Positions 16,471-24,874 of a stretch of 36,680 nt of DNA are shown here, piece by piece. Origin of the DNA: Brumimicrobium sp040882265. Lineage in GTDB: Bacteria; Bacteroidota; Bacteroidia; Flavobacteriales_D; Crocinitomicaceae. The notes under the pieces are model-generated. The model had not been told where the DNA came from and did no database searches. It saw only the letters and a program-made list of their open reading frames with translations. The stretch is taken from NCBI GenBank assembly GCA_040882265.1, contig JBBEBO010000054.1:1-36680 (forward strand), read 5' to 3'. The position numbers were made by a program, and so were the translations under genes. Numbering within the stretch: position 1 is the first letter of the stretch; each line of letters begins with the position of its first letter.

Positions 16471-17267
16471 TGGAGTTATTGGAAGCAATAATCCTTGGAA
16501 TTGTTCAAGGACTCACCGAATTTTTACCAGTTTCAAGCAGTGGGCATCTCGAACTAGTTAAAGCGCTTTTCGGAAGCAATGCTCTTCCCAAAGATTCTAT
16601 GATGACAACTGTTGTTTTACACGGAGCAACAGCACTGAGTACAATTGTCGTTTTTCGTAAAGATGTAGCTAAAATCTTCAAAGGACTTTTTGAATTTAAA
16701 TCAAATGAAGAGTTTTGGTTTTCTGTGAAAATCGTCCTTTCTATGATTCCCGCAGCAGTAATTGGTGTTCTTTTTAACGATGAATTAGAACTTTTCTTCT
16801 CAGGACAGATTCTTTTAGTTGGGTTTATGCTACTAATTACTGGGTTACTATTATTTCTAGCTGACCGTGCGAAACGAACAGAAAAAAAAGTTGGAATAGG
16901 GCACGCATTAGTGATTGGTATTTCTCAAGCAATCGCAATTCTACCAGGTGTTTCAAGATCAGGTGCAACAATTGGAACTTCTGTTCTTTTGGGAATCGAT
17001 AGAGAAAAAGCAGCGAGGTTTTCTTTTTTAATGGTTGTGCCACTTATCTTAGGTAAGATTGCTAAAGATATGTTGAGTGATGATTTTGTAGTAAATGATA
17101 TTCATTTTGCTGAACTCGGAGCAGGTTTTGTTGCTGCTTTCATTACTGGGTTAGTAGCATGTACGTGGATGATTTCATTAGTAAAAAACAGTAAATTAAA
17201 GTATTTTTCTTATTACTGTTTTATCGTTGGAATAGTGGCGATTATTTGGTCTGGCGTACAAGCTTAA
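16470..17267 (+). CDS. uppP: Undecaprenyl-diphosphatase UppP (BacA)
   Basis: Integral membrane enzyme that dephosphorylates undecaprenyl diphosphate to recycle the lipid carrier of peptidoglycan and other envelope polymers. The 265-residue protein has both signature regions: TEFLPVSSSGH (residues 16-26) and PGVSRSGATIG (159-169), which hold the catalytic Glu, Ser, His and Arg residues, and about eight hydrophobic segments. Its start overlaps the DUF3098 stop by one base, and truB follows after 39 bases. Overexpression of this family is known to give bacitracin tolerance. The identification is secure. Confidence 0.95.
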   Translation: MELLEAIILGIVQGLTEFLPVSSSGHLELVKALFGSNALPKDSMMTTVVLHGATALSTIVVFRKDVAKIFKGLFEFKSNEEFWFSVKIVLSMIPAAVIGVLFNDELELFFSGQILLVGFMLLITGLLLFLADRAKRTEKKVGIGHALVIGISQAIAILPGVSRSGATIGTSVLLGIDREKAARFSFLMVVPLILGKIAKDMLSDDFVVNDIHFAELGAGFVAAFITGLVACTWMISLVKNSKLKYFSYYCFIVGIVAIIWSGVQA

Positions 17268-17306
17268 ATTTCCTTCACACTGTTTTAATAACCAAGTATA
17301 CATTTT

Positions 17307-18017
17307 ATGAAAAACAATTACGATTTCAAAGAAGGTGAAGTTATTTTGGTAGATAAACCACTCCATTGGACTTCTTTTGATGTTGTTAACAAATTACGAT
17401 GGAAGCTAAAGCAGAAGTATAAAGTTAAAAAAATGAAGGTTGGCCATGCAGGAACTTTAGATCCTTTGGCTACGGGGCTTTTAATAATATGTACGGGCAA
17501 GAAAACAAAAATAAGTCAGGACTTAACTTCTGAAGACAAAACTTATACAGGAACTTTTTTACTTGGAAAAACCACACCTAGTTTTGACTTAGAGACAGAT
17601 TTTGATGAGATTTTTCCTATTGAACACATCGAAAAGACTAATATTTTAAACGTTGCTGAGGAGTTCTTAGGAGAACAATTACAAACGCCTCCAATATTTT
17701 CTGCAAAAAAAATTGACGGGAAAAGAGCTTATGAATCGGCAAGACAAGGAAAAGAATTAGAAATGCGTCAAAACACGATTAGAATTGACCATTTTACTGT
17801 TGATACTGTAGACTTCCCAAAAATTCATTTTGAAATAAAATGTTCGAAAGGAACATATATACGTTCGATTGCGAGTGATTTTGGAAAGAAACTTGGTTCA
17901 GGAGCATGTTTGATTGAACTTAGAAGAACACAATCTGGAAGTTTTTTGATTAACGATGCCAAAACTGTTGATGATTGGCTTGAAATTATAGAAAACACTT
18001 CAGTAGTTTTTGATTAG
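17307..18017 (+). CDS. truB: tRNA pseudouridine(55) synthase TruB
   Basis: Makes pseudouridine at position 55 in the T-loop of tRNAs. The 236-residue protein shows motif II HAGTLDPLATGLL with catalytic Asp52, the N-terminal VDKPLHWTSFDVVN segment, and the later CSKGTYIRSIASDFG motif. It is a short form without a clear C-terminal PUA extension, as is common in Bacteroidota. It closes the ftsX-DUF3098-uppP-truB cluster. Confidence 0.95.
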   Translation: MKNNYDFKEGEVILVDKPLHWTSFDVVNKLRWKLKQKYKVKKMKVGHAGTLDPLATGLLIICTGKKTKISQDLTSEDKTYTGTFLLGKTTPSFDLETDFDEIFPIEHIEKTNILNVAEEFLGEQLQTPPIFSAKKIDGKRAYESARQGKELEMRQNTIRIDHFTVDTVDFPKIHFEIKCSKGTYIRSIASDFGKKLGSGACLIELRRTQSGSFLINDAKTVDDWLEIIENTSVVFD

Positions 18018-18055
18018 CTTTTATTGTATATTAGTCGAACCTCTGAATGTAGATC

Positions 18056-19939
18056 ATGACTGAAACAACTGACAACGCAATCTTATTTTATGACAGCGAA
18101 GCTTTTGAAGCTTTGAAAGATGATGTCAAAACGTTATTTAATAAAAACACCAACCAACAGCTTGAATATTCTGAAAAAGCTTTCAACGATATACCGAATA
18201 ATAGTAGGGTTTACTGTTTTTTATCAGACGAACAAATTAAAATCTCAATAAAAAAACTGAAAGTAAAAGAATGTGCAGTTGGATTTATTTCTCACCCTAA
18301 TGCAAAGCAGACTATTACTGGTTTTAATTTAAGAAAAGACATTGAAAAATCATTTGATGAGTTATTAAATTCAGAGCGAATAGTAGACACGGATATTCTG
18401 TCTTGTAATGATGAACCGGTCTTGAATTATCTTGCCATAGGTGAAATTGTGACTTTTCTTACTTCAAAAAGTAGTGGAGGTTCCATCTTTGCAAGACTGG
18501 GAAGGTTTTTTAAGTTTGTTAAGCGTTTAAAACACGTTAAAGCCGGGTTATTTACTTTTAAAACAGAAGACAAGGATCCTTTTGAAACTGCTGCGACCGA
18601 TGTTTTGATAGTTCAACACGGAAAAAATTCATTAATCTCAAGAATATTATCAGAAGAAGAATATTCGAATGACGCTTTATTTCACACGTTTATTTTTTCT
18701 CCTAGAAGCATAATTCAATTGATTAAGGCGTATTTCTTAAAATTATTTCTTGGCGAGAGTCAAAAAAACAAGGCTTTTAAATTTTTAGGGCAATTAAAAA
18801 CGACGGATTTAAAACTTACATCAACTCAAGATTTTGAATATGATTTAGACGGTATAAAATCCAAGTCAAAGGAATTAATTTTTTACATAGATAATAATTT
18901 AAAACTTATTCCAAGTGAGTCGATTGAATATGTTGAAAAATCTGAGTCTAAGAAAATTTATAAAGTTGATAACTTACCAAAGGGAAAACTTAAAGAAGAA
19001 GTTGTAAGAAAGCGTTTACCATGGATCTCTCACGCTACAACGGAAGAATATAAAGAATTGTTTTCATTGTTAAGAGAAAACTCAAGACCTAGCCAAAACT
19101 ATGTGGTATTGATGACACTGTCTGTTGTTTTAGCAACTTTTGGTATTTTCGCCGATTCTTCTCCTGTTATCATTGGAGCAATGATTCTAGCGCCGCTGAT
19201 GTCTCCAGTAATTTCGTTATCAATGGGTGTTTTACGTCAAGATCGATCGTTGATTAAAAAGAGTTTAATTACAGTGAGTATCGGCTTATTGATCGGTTAT
19301 TTTTTCGCAATTGTGCTAACTTTTATAACTCCAATTAACGAAATGAACAGGGAGATTACATCGAGAATTAAACCCAACATTATTGATTTAGGCATTGCCG
19401 TCATTTCGGGAGCAGCTGGAGCGTATGCTTTTGCTAGAGAAGAAATCGCAAAGACACTTGCGGGAGTAGCAATTGCTGTAGCACTCGTCCCACCTCTAGC
19501 AGTTTCAGGAATTGGCGTTGCATGGTTGAATTGGGAGGTTTTCTTTGGCGCTTTTCTTTTACTTATAACAAACCTTACGGGTATGGTTCTAGCTGGAGCC
19601 TTAACTTTTTTATTTACAGGTTATAGTCCCTTTAGACTTGCTAGAAAAGGTGTGTTGATTTCATTTTTTATTGTTCTATCTTTAAGTATTCCACTTGGTT
19701 ACGGGTTCTTTAAAGTTGTGCAAGAAAATCAAATTATTCAATCTGTAAACAACAAAGAAATAAATGGGGTATCAATTGAGCATGTAAAAGTAATCACCAG
19801 ATCTCCATTAAATATCTCATTGGATATTGTTGCCGAGAAATACCCAACGGATAAAGAATTACAGGAAATCCAGAATGAAATTTCAAAAATAGTTGGTAAA
19901 AAAGTAGAATTAGAAATTGGAATACGGTTAAGTAGGTGA
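18056..19939 (+). CDS. DUF389 family membrane protein with an N-terminal lipid-kinase-like region
   Basis: A 627-residue protein. Residues about 350-560 are the DUF389 (TIGR00341-type) membrane domain, with SSPVIIGAMILAPLMSPVIS near 368-387 and five or six further hydrophobic segments. The N-terminal 300 residues are unusual. From about 70 to 290 the pattern follows a diacylglycerol/YegS-type lipid kinase: GFISHPN where GTxND is expected, a helix then IVDTDILSCNDEP, then LNYLAIGE, and later a segment ending LDGIKSKSKELIFYIDNNLKLIPS that resembles the kinases' closing beta domain. The nucleotide-binding GGDGT motif is not visible, so catalysis is doubtful. It starts 38 bases after truB. The DUF389 call is confident; the kinase-like reading is tentative. 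Confidence 0.85.
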   Translation: MTETTDNAILFYDSEAFEALKDDVKTLFNKNTNQQLEYSEKAFNDIPNNSRVYCFLSDEQIKISIKKLKVKECAVGFISHPNAKQTITGFNLRKDIEKSFDELLNSERIVDTDILSCNDEPVLNYLAIGEIVTFLTSKSSGGSIFARLGRFFKFVKRLKHVKAGLFTFKTEDKDPFETAATDVLIVQHGKNSLISRILSEEEYSNDALFHTFIFSPRSIIQLIKAYFLKLFLGESQKNKAFKFLGQLKTTDLKLTSTQDFEYDLDGIKSKSKELIFYIDNNLKLIPSESIEYVEKSESKKIYKVDNLPKGKLKEEVVRKRLPWISHATTEEYKELFSLLRENSRPSQNYVVLMTLSVVLATFGIFADSSPVIIGAMILAPLMSPVISLSMGVLRQDRSLIKKSLITVSIGLLIGYFFAIVLTFITPINEMNREITSRIKPNIIDLGIAVISGAAGAYAFAREEIAKTLAGVAIAVALVPPLAVSGIGVAWLNWEVFFGAFLLLITNLTGMVLAGALTFLFTGYSPFRLARKGVLISFFIVLSLSIPLGYGFFKVVQENQIIQSVNNKEINGVSIEHVKVITRSPLNISLDIVAEKYPTDKELQEIQNEISKIVGKKVELEIGIRLSR

Positions 19940-20248
19940 TGAGCTTTGCTGGATCAGTCTCGAAAGTTGGAGAGAGAACATTTTACAGCGTGATATATTT
20001 GCTAAATACATAAAGCTGCAAAGAATGTATTTTGTCACGATTTTTTCCTTCGACATTTTTAAATACTTAAATTTAAAAGCTCAGGAACTGAAAAAATCAC
20101 GCCAAAAAGGGTTGTTCGTTATCATTTCTAACCGTGGGCAAAAGCCCAAGGTTAAAGATATAGCGCCTTTACAAGGCTTTCATACACAATCTATGTTAAA
20201 GCATAGATGGAGTTATTTTGGGGAAGGAAACGGATAAGCAAAAAATCT
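19940..20248. other. Non-coding gap between convergent genes, rich in hairpins
   Basis: About 310 bases lie between the 3' ends of the DUF389 gene and the PorP/SprF gene. The region holds copy C of the dispersed repeat and two further hairpins: GCCTT/AAGGC at 20165-20177 and ATCTATG/CATAGAT at 20189-20208. I see no convincing gene in it. Confidence 0.6.
20032..20152 (-). repeat. Dispersed palindromic intergenic repeat, copy C
   Basis: Inverted relative to copies A and B. In order it has TTGTCACGATTTTTT (from 20032), ATCACGCCAAAAAG (from 20097) and a hairpin ACCGTGGGC-AAAA-GCCCAAGGT (20131-20152; eight of nine pairs). The same blocks, in the same order and similar spacing, occur in reverse complement at the other two copies. 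It is the most diverged copy. Confidence 0.55.
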
Positions 20249-21289
20249 TTATATCCTAGCCCTTGTTTTTACGAATGGATTGTTCATGATATAACGCAAA
20301 AACACTTCAACTCCCCCTCTCCCTCTAGATACATCTTTCAAAGAAGAAAAAACGTTGAAGTCATAGACCAAACCAGCATCTATTGCACCAAATCTAACGG
20401 AGAACCTTGATATCAAAGCATCCTGATTACGGTAGAACACTCCAACAGCTAGTGATGTACCATCATAATAACCATTTGAACTAGTTCCTTGTCCTAGAAA
20501 AAAGCGGTAGTCTAGCCCAAGTAAGGTTTCAACAGAAGGTCCTTGAAATTGTGCAATTAACTGTGGTTCAACGGCCATTTTCTTATCGTTAATTCCAATT
20601 TCAGCCATAACAAACCCAGACCATCGGACATATAGGTTTTCACCTCCCTCTTTGATGAATGAAAAGCTAGGTTGGTTCAAATGATAAGCGGCAACACCTA
20701 TATTTAATTGTGTTCCATTGTTATTGCGAGACTTTTGTTCTGGACGATAAGAATAGACCAATCCAGCTCCTACGTCAAAAAAGTTGAAATTCGCATTATT
20801 AAAAGTTTCACCGCTAGCTAAATTTTGATCATAGAAACTTCCGTTGTATTGATTTCCCCATTGTCCATCATTGGTTATTGAGCGTTGACCAAACCCTCCT
20901 TGTATTCCTAGACCTAGCCTGTGTTCAGTATCTAACTTTAAATGATAGGCAACAGAAAGCCCAATGTTGTTGGATGCAACTCTGTTTTCTCCTGCGTTGT
21001 CATTGTTGAAATTTATACCAGCGGCTAAAAAACCTTTTCCATGTTTATCCTTATTTCCAAATCGCATATCATATCCAGCAGCAATAGTTTGATACGGAGT
21101 TCCTACAGAGTTCCATTGGGTTCGGTAGTTTGCCGTGGCTTGCAAATCATATTTAGCACCAGCCATTGCGGGGTTCATTGTCATTGGAGAATAATCCATG
21201 GCCGAAAAATGAATGTCTTGTGCTTGAACCGTTACTAATACCAAAGTAAACACAGATAATAGTGCTATTTTAATTTTTATTGATTCCAT
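20249..21289 (-). CDS. PorP/SprF family type IX secretion system membrane protein
   Basis: Outer-membrane beta-barrel protein of 346 residues. The signal peptide ends VQA-QD (about residues 21-24) and is followed by the family opening QDIHFSAMDYSPMTMNPAMAG, with YRTQWNSVGTPYQTIAAGYD soon after. Gly/aromatic alternating strands run to the end. Family members act with type IX secretion; in Flavobacterium johnsoniae SprF is needed for the surface adhesin SprB, encoded just upstream. Here too the gene follows a giant type-B substrate with SprB-like repeats, 10 bases downstream and on the same strand, so it probably serves that substrate. Confidence 0.93.
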   Translation of the reverse strand: MESIKIKIALLSVFTLVLVTVQAQDIHFSAMDYSPMTMNPAMAGAKYDLQATANYRTQWNSVGTPYQTIAAGYDMRFGNKDKHGKGFLAAGINFNNDNAGENRVASNNIGLSVAYHLKLDTEHRLGLGIQGGFGQRSITNDGQWGNQYNGSFYDQNLASGETFNNANFNFFDVGAGLVYSYRPEQKSRNNNGTQLNIGVAAYHLNQPSFSFIKEGGENLYVRWSGFVMAEIGINDKKMAVEPQLIAQFQGPSVETLLGLDYRFFLGQGTSSNGYYDGTSLAVGVFYRNQDALISRFSVRFGAIDAGLVYDFNVFSSLKDVSRGRGGVEVFLRYIMNNPFVKTRARI

Positions 21290-21299
21290 AACTTATTGT

Positions 21300-22612
21300 T
21301 TAGCGAGTTAAGTTAATATTTCCTGACTTTTCAATTTCTTCTCCCTGTTCAGTTGTGACAAAAAGTTTGTAAGCAAATACGCCTGTATTCATCATTTTGC
21401 CATTATATGTACCGTCCCAACAATTATTTTGATCATCAGCATTGAAAATTAACTCACCCCATCGGTTATAAATTGAAAGTTGATATGAGTTGATACAGTT
21501 GCCATATATGCAAAACTCATCGTTTTCGCCATCCCCGTTAGGACTAAACATGTTAGGAATAAATAGCTCATTACAGTCGTCATCTATAGTAATGTGAATT
21601 GAATCAGTACTTGAACATCCATCTGTAGTTTCAACCGTTACATAATATGTCGTTGATGAGCTTGGGGAAGCATCGGGACTCGAACAATCTGTACAAGATA
21701 ATCCATCAGGTGGAGTCCAAGTGTAGTTCTCACCATCAACATTATCATCTATGTTAACTGACAAACCAACAGTTCCACCATCTTGAATTGTTGATTCTTT
21801 GGGCAACGCTTCAATTAAAAAATCTCCAGTTAAAGCAACATTGAATACAGTATCAAGAGTACAACCTAAATCGTCAGTAATTGAAACAGCATAGGATCCA
21901 GGGGGCACATTTGTCAATGTAGCGTTTGTATCTTCACCAGGTGACCAACTGTATGAGTAACTTGGCGTTCCACCGTTAGTTGTTAATGAAATAGAGCCAT
22001 TACTTTCTCCACAGTTTGCATCGGTAACTGAAGCTAATGCATTAATTGGGTCGGGAGCTGTAATCGTTACGTTTTCTGTTCCAACACATCCTGCATCATC
22101 TGTTACCTCGACAGTATACGTTCCCGCAGAAAGGTTATTAGCTGTTGCACCCGTTCCGCCCGTCGGTGACCAGTCATAAGTATATGGTGAAGCCCCACCT
22201 GATACTACTGCTTCGGCACTTCCATCATCACCATTCGCACAACTTACATTTTGAACGTTTTCTATGTTAATTGAAGGCCCACCACTTGTAACTGTAAGAT
22301 CGAGAGTTACAATGGAATCACAACCGTTTGCTGCACCTCCAGATATGATGTGCGTAGCAGTATTATTATCGGAAGTGTATGTGTTACCATCAATCCAAGT
22401 ATAACTTTCACATGCGGTTTGAGTATCTGTTCCTGTTGCGTTGTTTTCAATTGTTAAGTCGAGAGTTACAATGGAATCACAACCGTTTGCTGCACCACCA
22501 GATATGGTGTGCGTAGCAGTATTGTTATCGGATGTGTAGGTGTTACCGTCAATCCATGTATAACTTTCACATGCGGTTTGAGTATCTGTTCCTGTTGCGT
22601 TGTTTTCAATTG
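21300..22612 (-). CDS. Giant type IX secreted protein, C-terminal part (gliding motility-associated C-terminal domain)
   Basis: This is the 3' part of a gene interrupted by the assembly gap; the 5' part is at 22713-24477. After the last two 53-residue repeats come two SprB-type repeats, each with a Cys-containing start (VSCANGDDGSAEAVVSGG; DANCGESNGSISLTTNGG) and a GTYTVEVTDDAGC-like end. An Ig-like segment with paired cysteines (LSCTDC) follows. The last 90 residues are the CHU_C/TIGR04131 sorting domain: IPNMFSPNGDGENDEF, then LSIYNRWGELIF, CWDGTYNG and VFAYKL. This marks a type B substrate, exported by the type IX system to the cell surface. The partner porP/sprF gene is 10 bases downstream. 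Family identity is certain; the role (adhesin or motility) is inferred. Confidence 0.9.
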
Positions 22613-22990
22613 NNNNNNNNNNNNNNNNNNNNNNNNNNNNNNNNNNNNNNNNNNNNNNNNNNNNNNNNNNNNNNNNNNNNNNNNNNNNNNNNNNNNNNNN
22701 NNNNNNNNNNNNAACCGTTTGCTGCACCACCAGATATGGTGTGCGTAGCAGTATTGTTATCGGATGTATAGGTATTTCCGTCAATCCATGTATAACTTTC
22801 ACATGCGGTTTGAGTATCTGTGCCCGTTGCATTTAGTTCAATTGTCAAATCTAATGTGTAAATAGAGTCACAACCAGGAGCTACGGCATCTGTTACTGTA
22901 TGAGTAGCTGTGTTATTATCTGAAAAATATTGATTCCCATCAATCCATGTGTAACCCTCGCATTCTGTTCTAGTATCTGTTTCAAACTCG
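22294..22990 (-). repeat. Tandem 159-bp (53-residue) repeats inside the type IX substrate gene
   Basis: At least four units occur, two on each side of the gap. The core protein unit contains ACESYTWIDGNTYTSDNNTATH and ends in CDSIVTLDLT. Adjacent units start exactly 159 bases apart (for example AACCGTTTGC at 22322 and 22481) and are nearly identical at DNA level. The unit farthest 5' in the gene (about 22855-22990) is diverged. This repeat type is common in Bacteroidota surface proteins. Confidence 0.9.
22613..22712. other. Assembly gap of 100 N inside the tandem repeat
   Basis: Exactly 100 N, a placeholder length. The repeat phase on the two sides requires a true gap of 27 bases plus a whole number of 159-base units. 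Any of these restores one open frame across the gene, whereas 100 does not. Confidence 0.9.
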
Positions 22991-24477
22991 TCTGTACAGA
23001 CGGTTGTGGTTTCAAACATTTTGTGGATATAAAGATCTCTAGCTCCTTCCGAAGTTCGATTTTCTGTTCCAGCATTCGGGTCGAAGTCTGTTGTTGCTGT
23101 AAACCAGCCACCAGAATATATTTCACCGTTTGTTCCAATTTGGATTCCATAACCTCTGTTGTCTGCACCAGCACCTCCTAATTGTTTAGCAAAATCAAAA
23201 TTCCCATTAGCATCTAAACGTGTAATAAATGCATCATTTGTACCAATTGCACTAAGATTAGAAGTGCCACCACTAGGATCAAAATCAACTGTCCCACTAA
23301 AATATCCAGTTATAAAAACATTGTCATCACTGTCCAAACCTATAGCTTCTGCTTTAGAAGTTGAACCAAATGTATTCAACCAATCTTCAGCAACACTCAC
23401 ATTGCCATTTGTTAGTCTTGCTACAAAACCGCTATTATTTGTTTCACCCGTTACATACAACTTCGACCCATCGTCGGAAAGTGCAAGGGTATTTCCAGCG
23501 AGGTTATATCCAGTGCTAGATCCGCGTGATATCAAATGACCCCATCGTGTGTCATTTCCATCTGCTTGAATTTTAACGATGAAATAGTCTCCATTTAAAG
23601 CTCCAGTATTACCTGTAAGTTGAGTACTTCCAAAAGTGTTGAGTTCAAACTCTACTGTACCTTCAAAATACCCTTTTACATAAACAAAGTTTGCATCAGA
23701 AGTTATAGAACGCCCAATAACATCATCAAAGTTACCACCACTAAACTGTTCGGTCCATATAAAATTTCCATTGTTATCTAGTTTTGAAATAAAAGCATCT
23801 TGACTACTACCAGAATTAGTTAAGCTTTCTGTACCAGCTCCAGGGTTAAAATCAACAGTACCTGAAAATCTACCTGTTGTATAAACATTTCCATTTGGAT
23901 CAACAGATATACTCGCAGGAAAACAAGTTCCCTCTTCAAACGTTTTTACCCATTGCCAAACACCATTGGTATTAATTTTTGCAACGAATCCAATATTATT
24001 TCCAGTAGCAGGGTTCAATGTTGCAAAAACAGGATCACCATTAGTACTTCCATAACCAAATTCACAACCGCTAAATCCTTGTTGGAATTGACCAGTAATA
24101 TATACATTTCCAGCAGCGTCGACATCTATTGAATTACCCTCATCAATTCCGCCACCTCCAATATTGGTGTTCCATTGAAAGTTTTGATCTTCATCAAGTT
24201 TAGTAATCCAAACATCAGTCGAACCTTCGTGTCCACTGCTCACAAAACCACCATTCCAAAAATTAATAGCTCCACCTTTATTTCCTATCGCATAAACATT
24301 ATTGTTTCCATCTACAGCAATATCGTGAGTTTGTTCGTTATTCGAACTTCCGCTTGAGACACCTGCAGCTTCTACCCATTCATAATCAGCGTCTTGGGCT
24401 GACAAGGTAGTTAGTATAGAAAGTTGAGATATAATTAGACCCAATCGTAAGACTTTATGAGCAAGTAGTAATTTCAT
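22713..24477 (-). CDS. Giant type IX secreted protein, N-terminal part (SBBP-type beta-propeller)
   Basis: This is the 5' part of the gapped gene. A signal peptide (MKLLLAHKVLRLGLIISQ and on to LSAQ, cleavage near residue 27) is followed by an SBBP-type propeller of about 450 residues. Its recurrent blade text is of the form D-NGNVYTTGRFSGTVDFNPG plus DAFISKLDNNGNF. After ETTTVCTDEFETDTRTEC the 53-residue repeats begin, and the sequence then runs into the gap. About 588 residues are visible on this side. With the C-terminal half, the protein would be about 1034 residues if the gap is 27 bases, and 53 longer for each extra repeat. A strong promoter lies 20-52 bases upstream. Confidence 0.88.
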
Positions 24478-24496
24478 AAGTAGATTATAATTTGGT

Positions 24497-24529
24497 CAAA
24501 CTTAAAAATAAAAATGCAGTTTGTACAAA
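24497..24529 (-). promoter_or_regulatory. Promoter of the giant type IX substrate and porP/sprF operon
   Basis: On the minus strand, TTTG (24529-24526) and TAAGTTTG (24504-24497) are separated by 21 bases, close to the Bacteroidota -33/-7 consensus. The -7 box ends 19 bases before the start codon. Confidence 0.65.
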
Positions 24530-24834
24530 TTTTAATTACATGTTTTTCGAAAAGGAATAGGAAGTGATTTATAAGCTAAAGATTAACAGTACTTTACTCA
24601 CCACCAACTTTTAAAGAGTAAGAGTCATAACCATAAAGGGAGACTTTAGACCAACTTAGCTCAATGTTCGCTTCAACCCATATAACGAATTTAATATGTA
24701 AAACAGGTTGAATCAACAGTTATCATTTTTACACTTTATGTATACTTATTTATCAAAATGAAGCGTCTGATCAACTGATTATAGCTAATAATCATTCTAT
24801 TTTAACTTTATGTCATTTGAAATGATAAATTTCT
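24530..24834. other. Non-coding divergent region between the type IX operon and queA
   Basis: AT-rich DNA with promoters at both ends. The middle has a weak inverted repeat TTCAACC (24672-24678) / GGTTGAA (24706-24712) separated by 27 bases. I see no small gene or structured RNA here. Confidence 0.5.
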
Positions 24835-24842
24835 TATCTTTG
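24835..24842 (+). promoter_or_regulatory. Bacteroidota -7 promoter element for queA
   Basis: TATCTTTG is a perfect TAnnTTTG, ending 32 bases before the queA ATG. A TTTG at 24816-24819 is rather close (15-base spacer) to serve as the -33 box. Confidence 0.6.
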
Positions 24843-24874
24843 TAGCCCTTAAAAAAACGGTCGCTTTGAATAAA

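Noticed and set aside
20025..20410. Short open frames of about 70 codons on the plus strand
   Set aside because: They run through the hairpin repeat and antisense into the 3' end of the PorP/SprF gene, have no signal or conserved text, and no suitable promoter.
22509..22836. Several open frames spanning the N run, including a start at 22832 on the minus strand
   Set aside because: N codons do not stop translation, and the 100-N placeholder shifts the frame. The true gene reads across the gap with its start at 24477.
22294..22990. CRISPR array or mobile repeat
   Set aside because: The 159-base period is in frame with a coding sequence and encodes a recognisable 53-residue surface-protein repeat without spacers.
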